NCBI GenBank assembly: GCA_003219225.1
Contig: QHPZ01000137.1
Span: forward strand, 6,207 to 11,532
Origin: Verrucomicrobiota bacterium
Lineage (GTDB): Bacteria; Verrucomicrobiota; Verrucomicrobiia; Chthoniobacterales; UBA10450
Direction: 5' to 3'
DNA: 5,326 nucleotides
Part shown: in pieces, positions 1 to 5,209 of the stretch
Layout: every line of letters begins with the position of its first letter
Numbering within the stretch: the first letter of the stretch is position 1
The notes under the pieces: generated by a model
Database searches by the model: none
Seen by the model: the letters and a program-made list of their open reading frames with translations, nothing else
Told to the model about the DNA's origin: nothing
Made by a program: the position numbers and the translations under genes

Positions 1-26
1 TTCATGTGGATCCAGCAAATTTTTTT

Positions 27-99
27 CTGTAGGCGAAGCTGTTAGCCTCGCACTTCCCACGGCAATTCCATGAAGGGAAGCTGGCAGCTTCCCCTACAG
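27..99. repeat. REPIN-like inverted pair of 25-bp hairpin repeats
   Basis: Two copies of one 25-bp unit face each other: copy 1 reads on the plus strand at 27-51 and copy 2 on the minus strand at 99-75, with a 23-bp spacer. The copies match at 20 of 25 positions. Both begin CTGTAGG, then GAAGCTG after one variable base, and each folds on itself (33-40 with 44-51, one mismatch; 75-83 with 85-93, perfect). The outer ends 27-33 and 93-99 are also exact reverse complements. Unit position 8 is C in copy 1 and G in copy 2, while its partner at position 24 is G and C, so the pairing is preserved. This two-inverted-hairpin form is that of REP doublets (REPINs) mobilised by RAYT transposases. No transposase is in the window, and family membership is inferred. 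It lies 20 bp past the rpsP stop. Confidence 0.7.
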
Positions 100-119
100 T
101 TTTTCGCGTCATGTCGATC

Positions 120-440
120 TTAGCCCTGCGTTTCGGCCGACGCTTCTGATGTTGCCGCGTCCGCTGCGGGCATTGCGGGCGCCGCCGCTGGCGTTGCGCC
201 GCGCTTCTTCTGTTTTTTGATCAAGCTGCGCACCGTGTCAGATGGTTGCGCGCCTTTGCTCAGCCAATATTCGGCGCGATCGAGCTTGATCGCGCTGTTA
301 TCGCCCGGCTTTTTCGGATCGTAGGTACCGATGATCTCGATGAATTTGCCCTCGCGCGGGCTGCGGCTGTCCGCCACCACCACCTTGTAATAGGGACGAT
401 TGGTCGCGCCTTCTCTCCGTAGTCTGATTGAAACTGCCAT
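120..440 (-). CDS. rpsP: 30S ribosomal protein S16
   Basis: Structural protein of the small ribosomal subunit that binds 16S rRNA and aids 30S assembly. The first ~80 residues are a full S16 domain: the N-terminal signature is visible as RLRREG (6-11), NRPYYKVVVADSRSPREGK (14-32) and IGTYDP (37-42), followed by the helical part with the AEYWLSKGAQPSDTV segment (56-70). The protein is 106 aa against about 80-90 in many bacteria. The excess is an Ala/Pro-rich, low-complexity tail (about residues 82-106) that is probably disordered. The ATG at 440 is certain from the conserved MAVSIRLRR start. No good Shine-Dalgarno precedes it; the last bases before the ATG are T-rich. It follows ffh in the same direction after 64 bp, matching the common ffh-rpsP linkage. 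The usual next genes (rimM, trmD) are not seen before the window edge. Confidence 0.97.
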   Translation of the reverse strand: MAVSIRLRREGATNRPYYKVVVADSRSPREGKFIEIIGTYDPKKPGDNSAIKLDRAEYWLSKGAQPSDTVRSLIKKQKKRGATPAAAPAMPAADAATSEASAETQG

Positions 441-450
441 GATCTAAAAA

Positions 451-535
451 GTTACAAGGGTTAAAAGGGTTACAAAGTTAAAGCGTCACAACACACCACC
501 ATTTCTAACGATGTAACCTTTGTAACAATTTTAAC
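451..535. repeat. inverted array of 9-bp GTTACAAAG-type repeats
   Basis: On the plus strand three adjacent 9-mers run GTTACAAGG (451-459), GTTAAAAGG (460-468) and GTTACAAAG (469-477), with a degenerate fourth after them. On the minus strand the same family recurs as GTTAAAATT (535-527), GTTACAAAG (526-518) and the beginning of another unit (517-513). The arms can pair: 469-477 with 518-526 (9 bp perfect) and 460-466 with 529-535 (7 bp), separated by a 2x2 mismatch, around a 40-nt loop. The array fills the ffh-rpsP gap and overlaps the last codons of ffh. It is not a CRISPR, because the units are contiguous. Its role is unknown; see findings. Confidence 0.75.
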
Positions 536-1824
536 TGTCTTTTCATTTTGCCCGCGTTCTTCATCAGCTTTCGCATCTGATCGAAGCGCCGGAGCAAATC
601 GTTTACCTCCGTGACGGTGCTGCCGCTGCCGCGCGCGATCCGTTGCCGGCGACGCGCGTTCAAAATTTCCGGACGCCGCCGCTCTTCGCTCGTCATCGAG
701 AGCACGATCGCTTCGGTGCGGTTGAGCTGCTTCTCGTCAATCGAGAGGCCCGGCACGTTACTCATGCCGGGCAACATGCCAAGGATATTCTCCAGCGGCC
801 CCATCTTTCGCATCATTTTGAATTGGGCGAGGAAATCGTTGAAATCGAAGGAGGCGCTGCGCAGCTTGCGCTCGAGGCGAGCGGCATCTTCGGCGTCGAT
901 GGCTTCGGCCGCTTTCTCGACCAAGCCTACGACATCGCCCATTCCCAGAATTCGCCCGGCCAGACGTTCGGGAACAAACGGCTCAAACTGGTCGAGCTTC
1001 TCGCCGGTGCCGATAAATTTGATCGGCCGATGCGTGACTTCGCGCATCGACAGCGCGGCGCCGCCACGGGCGTCGCCATCGAGCTTGGTCAAAATGATTC
1101 CCGTGATCTGGAGCGCGTCGTTGAAATGCGTTGCGACGCTGACGGCCTGCTGGCCAGTGGCGGCATCGACAACGAGCAAAATCTCCTGCGGCTGGAGAAG
1201 GTCCTTCAGCTGTTTCAGTTCTTGAATAAGGGGCTCATCGATTTCCTGGCGACCGGCCGTGTCGAAAATATCGATATCGGTCGATTGTCGATCTTCGCGT
1301 TCAATCGCCGCTGTGGCCGCGCGCTGCACATTTTTGTCAGCCGCATCGGGTGTGAAGACTGGAACGTTGATTTGGTTGCCAAGGGTGGCGAGTTGCTCGA
1401 TTGCGGCCGGCCGCTGCAGATCCAGCGCAATCAAGCAGGGCGCGTGACTCTGTTTTTTGAGCAGCCGCGCAAGCTTTGCCGCCGACGTTGTTTTTCCCGA
1501 GCCGTTGAGGCCGACGATCAAAATGCGATGCGGCTCTCCCAAATCCAGCGGCGCGGCGTCGCCCCCGAGCAAGATCGACAATTCATCGTGGAAAATTTTA
1601 ACGATCTGCTGCCCGGGCGTGATGCTGCGCAGCACCGCTTCTCCGAGCGCTTTCTCCTTCACGCGCGCGACGAACTTCTTCGCGACCTGAAAATCGACGT
1701 CCGCCTCGACCAACGCGAGCCGCACGTGTCGCAGCGCGCCATCGATGTTCGATTCGCTAATCGTGCCATGGCCGCGCAGGTCTTTGAAGATCTCCTGCAG
1801 CTTATCGCTTAGTTGTGAAAACAT
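505..1824 (-). CDS. ffh: Signal recognition particle GTPase Ffh (SRP54)
   Basis: Ffh binds 4.5S/SRP RNA and signal peptides of nascent chains and, with FtsY, delivers ribosomes to the inner membrane in a GTP-dependent cycle. From the ATG at 1824 it is 439 aa. Domains in order: N-terminal helical bundle (1-~90, starting MFSQLSDKLQ); GTPase G domain with P-loop GLNGSGKTT (105-113), DLQRPAAIEQL (135-145), DTAGR (188-192) and TKLDGDARGG (246-255); methionine-rich M domain (~325-428) with MGPLENILGMLPGM (341-354) and the RNA-binding helices with RRRQRIARGSG (391-401). An in-frame ATG at 1890 overlaps the upstream stop but would add 22 residues encoded largely by a hairpin repeat, so I prefer 1824, where family homology begins. 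The last ten residues (QLKLLQRLHR) and the TAG at 507-505 come from the 9-bp repeat array. The box before RPAA reads DLQ where many Ffh proteins have DxY or DxF. Confidence 0.96.
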   Translation of the reverse strand: MFSQLSDKLQEIFKDLRGHGTISESNIDGALRHVRLALVEADVDFQVAKKFVARVKEKALGEAVLRSITPGQQIVKIFHDELSILLGGDAAPLDLGEPHRILIVGLNGSGKTTSAAKLARLLKKQSHAPCLIALDLQRPAAIEQLATLGNQINVPVFTPDAADKNVQRAATAAIEREDRQSTDIDIFDTAGRQEIDEPLIQELKQLKDLLQPQEILLVVDAATGQQAVSVATHFNDALQITGIILTKLDGDARGGAALSMREVTHRPIKFIGTGEKLDQFEPFVPERLAGRILGMGDVVGLVEKAAEAIDAEDAARLERKLRSASFDFNDFLAQFKMMRKMGPLENILGMLPGMSNVPGLSIDEKQLNRTEAIVLSMTSEERRRPEILNARRRQRIARGSGSTVTEVNDLLRRFDQMRKLMKNAGKMKRQLKLLQRLHR

Positions 1825-1863
1825 GCCTGGAGTGACGCGCTCCGTCGCGTCCGACGAATCAAT

Positions 1864-1885
1864 GGGACGGCACAGAGGCCGTCCC
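1864..1885. repeat. 8-bp perfect hairpin in the ffh leader
   Basis: GGGACGGC (1864-1871) is the exact reverse complement of GCCGTCCC (1878-1885), leaving a 6-nt loop. It lies 4 bp past the deacetylase stop codon and 39 bp before the ffh ATG. No T-run follows on either strand, so it is not an ordinary intrinsic terminator. Its form, a GC-rich palindrome alone in an intergenic gap, resembles dispersed repeats of this kind of genome, but only one copy is in the window. If transcribed with ffh it would sit in the 5' leader or at the deacetylase mRNA 3' end, where it could protect the transcript from exonucleases. Confidence 0.55.
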
Positions 1886-1889
1886 TCCA

Positions 1890-2177
1890 TTATTTCTTCG
1901 GCTTTGGCGTCGGGGTGGCCGCGGGCGACGGTGCGCCGGCCGTCTCTTCGATGCCGAACGTCCAGTGGGCTTCAACTTTTTTGTCGCCCGCCTTCGCGCT
2001 CAGAATCACGGTGCAACTCTTATCGCGCAATTTTTGCGTGACCTGATAGGCAACCGTGCCGGTTTTCGGATCGTAGCTCGCCGGCACGACGCCGAGCCCG
2101 CTGACTCGCATCTGCAAACTGGCTGGGTCGATTTGTCCAAGCGGACCGACGTTGGCCAAAGATTGGCCGCTCCGACT
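1890..2177 (-). pseudogene. Displaced C-terminal domain of the frameshifted deacetylase
   Basis: This frame stays open from just after a TGA at 2178-2180 to the TAA at 1892-1890 and encodes about 95 residues. The translation has a globular, protein-like pattern (LGQIDPASLQMRV, then YDPKTGTVAYQV, KLRDKSCTVILS, VEAHWTF) with alternating hydrophobic positions suggesting a small beta-sandwich, and a Pro/Thr/Lys tail. It continues the deacetylase: its frame is one base out of phase with the upstream domain, and restoring one base near 2165 joins them into a single protein of about 403 aa. The only start inside it is a TTG at 2159, which cuts directly into the domain, so an independent gene is unlikely. 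I infer that it is the accessory C-terminal domain of the secreted enzyme. I do not recognise a named family. Confidence 0.6.
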
Positions 2178-3100
2178 TCAGCGACGGCCGCCGCGCCACC
2201 GGCCGAGGTGCCGATCATCTTTAATGCGTCGGCGAAAACTTTTGGCTTGTTCGCTTCCATCGCGTAACGACCAATCGAATCGAGCGGAGAAGTAAAGGTA
2301 ATCGGCTGACCGTAAACAGTGAACATCGCTTCGTAACCCGCGTTGCGCGCGACTTCTTTGACGTGCTCGTTGTAAGTGCCGAAGGGCACGGCAAAGCAAT
2401 TGATTTTGATCCCCAGCCGCTGTTCGAGCAGTTGTTTGCAGCCGACGACTTCCTTTTGAAGCCATTGTTCGTATTCCGGACCGGTTAGTTTCTTTTTCGT
2501 TCTTTTCCCGCCGGGTTCCATCACCATGATGGTATGGCCTTCGCGCAGATCCTGGTGCGTGGCGGTGTGCGCCTGAATGTCGATCCCGTTGTCGCGCATG
2601 TCGGCGAGCTGTTCCCAGGTGATCGCCTGTCCACCGCCGAGGCTGCCGCCGGCGACGCCTTCGGTATAAATGAACATCGTGAACGTGTAACCGAATTTTT
2701 TCATGATCGGCCAGGCGACTTCATATTGGGATTTCCAGCCGTCGTCGAAACTGATGACCGCGCAGCGCGGCGGGATATTTTTTTCGCCCCGTTTCCAGGC
2801 GAGCAAATCCTGCAGGCTGATCACGGTAATGCCGCGGTCCTTCAATTCTTTCATCTGCGCCTCGAACATGGGCGGCGTGATTTCCGTTCCCGGATAACGC
2901 ACTTTGTCGACCAGCCGGTGATAACAAAAGATGATGGTCTGCGCGGTTTGATCGACAACCGGCTTGGTCACGCTCGGTTTGGGAGCCGCGGCGCCTGCCG
3001 GCGTAGTGATCGGGCCCGGTGCTTTCGCTGCCAACGCTGAATTGCAAAGGAAAACACCACAGGCCAAAACGGCGGAAAGAAAAACGAATCGAATGCGCAT
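2006..3100 (-). CDS. Secreted polysaccharide deacetylase (CE4/NodB), C-terminus frameshifted
   Basis: Carbohydrate esterase family 4 enzymes remove N- or O-acetyl groups from peptidoglycan, chitin-like or exopolysaccharide chains using a metal. As read, it is 364 aa. Residues 1-~24 form a signal peptide ending ALA|A, followed by an Ala/Pro-rich linker (~25-50). The NodB domain shows FCYHRL (58-63), the catalytic/metal FDDG (118-121), the metal-ligand motif HTATH (178-182) and VPFG (238-241). The opening YHR and the phrase ending ISFDDGW resemble the PgaB/IcaB-like branch, so export to the envelope is expected; the true substrate cannot be told. After about residue 310 the frame turns into an Arg/Cys/Ser/Pro-rich stretch typical of wrong-frame translation, while a sensible C-terminal domain continues in the neighbouring frame (2177-1890). 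The catalytic domain itself is intact. The start at 3100 is set by the signal peptide. No strong Shine-Dalgarno is seen. It is divergent from the amidase and upstream of ffh. Confidence 0.85.
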   Translation of the reverse strand: MRIRFVFLSAVLACGVFLCNSALAAKAPGPITTPAGAAAPKPSVTKPVVDQTAQTIIFCYHRLVDKVRYPGTEITPPMFEAQMKELKDRGITVISLQDLLAWKRGEKNIPPRCAVISFDDGWKSQYEVAWPIMKKFGYTFTMFIYTEGVAGGSLGGGQAITWEQLADMRDNGIDIQAHTATHQDLREGHTIMVMEPGGKRTKKKLTGPEYEQWLQKEVVGCKQLLEQRLGIKINCFAVPFGTYNEHVKEVARNAGYEAMFTVYGQPITFTSPLDSIGRYAMEANKPKVFADALKMIGTSAGGAAAVAEVGAANLWPTSVRLDKSTQPVCRCESAGSASCRRATIRKPARLPIRSRKNCAIRVAP

Positions 3101-3236
3101 AGTTGAGGTAAACGCCTTTAATTCCGGTCACACAAAAAACAAGCGGTTTTTGCGGCCGCAGGCGCCACGACTTCCCCGATCGATGAAGTTTCCGCAACAT
3201 TTGGCAGAAAAGTCGCTTTGAGCTACTAGAGTTGCC
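3101..3236. promoter_or_regulatory. Divergent intergenic region with weak promoter-like elements
   Basis: These 136 bp separate the start codons of the deacetylase (minus) and the amidase (plus), so they should hold both promoters. Visible structure: a 10-bp palindrome TGCGGCCGCA at 3151-3160 and a small AT hairpin, AAAAAC at 3135-3140 pairing with GTTTTT at 3146-3151. Toward the amidase, TTGGCA (3201-3206) and TACTAG (3224-3229) are 17 bp apart, but the second box matches the -10 consensus poorly and would imply an almost leaderless mRNA. I found no convincing -10/-35 pair toward the deacetylase. The assignment as regulatory DNA rests mainly on gene orientation. Confidence 0.4.
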
Positions 3237-3959
3237 ATGTCACGACTGATCGGGCGCGTTAGCGTCGTTATTCTACCCGGCTTGCTGGCCGCCTGCGCGG
3301 TCGCTCCGACGGCCGGAATAAAAAACACCAGCAAGAGTTTCACCACGGTCGTAGTCGATGCGGGTCACGGCGGCAAAGACAGCGGCGCTTATCGCCGCTA
3401 CGGCGGCGCCGAAAAGTACGCGACTCTTGACGTGGCCCGCCGATTGGAACGCAAGTTGCGCGAATCGGAATTGAAAACGGTCATGACCCGATCGGCCGAC
3501 GTTTTCATCTCCCTTGATGAACGGGTCGCGATCGAAAATCGGCAGAAGAATTCCGTCTTCGTCAGTATCCATTTTAATGATTCGCGGAGACGCACGACTC
3601 GCGGATTCGAGACTTACTACAACTCGCCCATGTCGATCGAGCTGGCCCAGCGCATCCAATCGAAGCTCATGACCATTCGTCGCTCAGCCAACGGCGGCGT
3701 GCGCCACGCCAATTTTCGTGTTTTGCGGCTGGCGAACTATCCGGCCGTCCTCGTCGAGTGCGGTTATCTGAGCAACCGCAACGAAGGCCGCGAAGCGCGC
3801 GACTCGGAATTTCGCGAGGTGCTCGCGGACAAAATCGCCGAGGCCGTTATCGAACAACGATTTGGGCCGGGCGTTTATCGCGGCTCGACCCAAGTCGCTG
3901 CCCAGCCGGAACCTCCCGGCGAAGGGCCGGGGCTCGCGCCCGCGCATCTGCGTCGCTAG
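3237..3959 (+). CDS. Lipoprotein N-acetylmuramoyl-L-alanine amidase (Amidase_3)
   Basis: Zinc amidase that cuts the bond between N-acetylmuramic acid and L-alanine in peptidoglycan, used in cell separation and wall turnover. The 240-aa protein begins with a lipoprotein signal (Arg3 and Arg7, hydrophobic stretch, lipobox LAAC at 17-20), so it is probably lipidated at Cys20. Ala at +2 fits outer-membrane sorting by the E. coli rule. The catalytic domain (about 36-207) has all family landmarks: VVVDAGHGGKDSGA (38-51, His44), Glu59 in GGAEKYATLDVARRL, SIHFNDS (110-116, His112) and VLVECGYLSN (171-180, Glu174). The inferred zinc ligands are His44, Glu59 and His112, with Glu174 catalytic. A Pro/Gly/Ala-rich tail follows (~216-240), and no cell-wall-binding repeat or AMIN domain is present. 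The ATG at 3237 is fixed by the lipoprotein signal. It is divergent from the deacetylase and converges on the MFS gene with 11 bp between stops. Confidence 0.93.
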   Translation: MSRLIGRVSVVILPGLLAACAVAPTAGIKNTSKSFTTVVVDAGHGGKDSGAYRRYGGAEKYATLDVARRLERKLRESELKTVMTRSADVFISLDERVAIENRQKNSVFVSIHFNDSRRRTTRGFETYYNSPMSIELAQRIQSKLMTIRRSANGGVRHANFRVLRLANYPAVLVECGYLSNRNEGREARDSEFREVLADKIAEAVIEQRFGPGVYRGSTQVAAQPEPPGEGPGLAPAHLRR

Positions 3960-3970
3960 CGCGCCGCCGC

Positions 3971-5209
3971 TTAGAATTCCTTACCGCGCTCTTCGCGGCC
4001 CAGGGCGGCGAGAATAATTATCAATAGGAAAACGACGGCTTCGACGAGCGCCATCGTCAGCGCATAGTTTGGTTCTCCGTTTGGCAAACGGAAATGTTCC
4101 GCCAGCCACGCCTGTTGCTGCGCCGCATAAGCGGCCGCGAAATTCCCCATCTGATAAGCGAGCCCCGGAAAAGTGCCGCGAAATGCGGGCGGCGAAAGTT
4201 CGTTCAAATGCACCGGCACCACGCCCCCGGCGCCTTGCACCATAAATTGGATGAGGAAACCGCCCAAAAGGAGCGAAGCGGTGGTAGGCGCAAAAATCCA
4301 CAGCGGAATGAGCAACATGCCACCGAGGGCCGCCAGGATGATCACCCGCCGGCGACCCCACTGCTGTGATAAATGACCCAGGATCGTCCCACCACAAATC
4401 ATTCCGAAAGCGTAGATGATCGCGATTCTTGACGTTTCGTCGGCGTTGAAGCCGCGCTGCTTTTGCAAATAGGTCGCGTAGAGGTCCTGGGTCCCGTGCG
4501 ACATGTAATTGAATGCCGTCATCAGTAGGGCGGCGTAAACGAACAACATGCCGTGTTGCCGGAGGAAGATCGTCATCTGCAATCGCGGTTTCTCCCGGGC
4601 ACGCTCCCGCTCCCACACCGGCGACTCGGGAACGCGTGCCCGAATGTAAATCACCAACAGTGCCGGCAACGCGCCGGCGACAAACAAGCCGCGCCAGCCG
4701 AAATGCGGAAAAACGATCCAGTAAACAAGCGCGGCCAGCAGATAGCCGACGGCATAGCCCTGCTGCAACATGCCAGAGAACAGACCGCGCGCCGCAGTGG
4801 GAAGCGATTCCATGGCGAGCGATGCACCGAGTCCCCATTCGCCACCCATTCCGATCCCGAAAAGCGCGCGCAGGATCAAGAAGATCGTGAAATTCGGGGC
4901 GAAGGCGGTCAAGAGCTCCATCACCGAATAAAAAATGATGTCGGCCATGAGTGGGATGCGCCGACCGAATTTGTCGCCGAGCAACCCGAAGATGAAGGCG
5001 CCGACCGGGCGCATCATCAAGGTAAGAGTGATGGCAAAAGCGACGTTCGGGATGCTGCGATGGAAATCGCGACCGAGCGGGATCAGGACAAACGTGATCA
5101 AAAAGAAATCAAACGCATCCAGCGCCCAGCCCAGAAAACAGGCCAGGAATGTGTTGCGCTGATCGCGATTGAGGGCTGTGAAGAGCCGGAGCGCGGCCAC
5201 CTCTGTCAC
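3971..5209 (-). CDS. MFS monocarboxylate/H+ symporter, Jen1-type (SHS family)
   Basis: Inner-membrane major facilitator transporter of 412 aa with about 12 hydrophobic segments. Segment 1 contains GWALDAFDFF (27-36). The segment 2-3 loop carries the MFS motif A variant GLLGDKFGRR (75-84), and GIGMGGEWGLGASLAMESLP (118-137) and GWRGLFVAGALPALL (171-185) match the sialate/carboxylate symporter group. In segment 7, NYMSHGTQDLYAT (234-246) fits the published Jen1 signature Nxx[S/T]Hx[S/T]QDxxxT, and VPVHLNELSPPAFRGTFPG (331-349) is also Jen1-like. I therefore infer proton-coupled uptake of lactate, pyruvate, acetate or a similar acid; NanT-like sialate transport is the alternative. The start is a GTG at 5209 directly abutting an in-frame TAG (5212-5210), so no longer N-terminus is possible. 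It gives about 20 residues before segment 1, normal for the family. A GGAT lies about 6 nt upstream. Confidence 0.92.
   Translation of the reverse strand: MTEVAALRLFTALNRDQRNTFLACFLGWALDAFDFFLITFVLIPLGRDFHRSIPNVAFAITLTLMMRPVGAFIFGLLGDKFGRRIPLMADIIFYSVMELLTAFAPNFTIFLILRALFGIGMGGEWGLGASLAMESLPTAARGLFSGMLQQGYAVGYLLAALVYWIVFPHFGWRGLFVAGALPALLVIYIRARVPESPVWERERAREKPRLQMTIFLRQHGMLFVYAALLMTAFNYMSHGTQDLYATYLQKQRGFNADETSRIAIIYAFGMICGGTILGHLSQQWGRRRVIILAALGGMLLIPLWIFAPTTASLLLGGFLIQFMVQGAGGVVPVHLNELSPPAFRGTFPGLAYQMGNFAAAYAAQQQAWLAEHFRLPNGEPNYALTMALVEAVVFLLIIILAALGREERGKEF

Noticed and set aside
75..105. Hairpin plus T-run resembling an intrinsic terminator
   Set aside because: The T-run follows the hairpin only on the plus strand, where no gene is upstream; rpsP is transcribed the other way and would meet an A-run after the doublet.
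451..535. CRISPR-like array
   Set aside because: The units are 9 bp, contiguous and inverted, with no spacers and no cas genes.
643..1812. A 389-codon plus-strand open frame opposite ffh
   Set aside because: It lies antisense to the strongly supported ffh gene, its translation is rich in Arg, His and Gln with no domain pattern, and long antisense frames are common opposite GC-rich genes.
1890..2159. Independent small gene starting at TTG 2159
   Set aside because: The TTG start lies within the domain rather than before it, and a one-base correction fuses the frame neatly to the deacetylase.
2534..3040. Plus-strand open frame of 168 codons opposite the deacetylase
   Set aside because: It mirrors the deacetylase catalytic region, which has unmistakable motifs on the minus strand.
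3984..3998. CCGCG / CGCGG hairpin as a terminator for the convergent genes
   Set aside because: Only 5 bp of stem, inside the transporter coding sequence, with no T-run on either side.
3981..4838. Minus-strand frame of 285 codons inside the transporter gene
   Set aside because: Arg/Ala/His-rich out-of-phase translation of the MFS gene, with no membrane segments or motifs.
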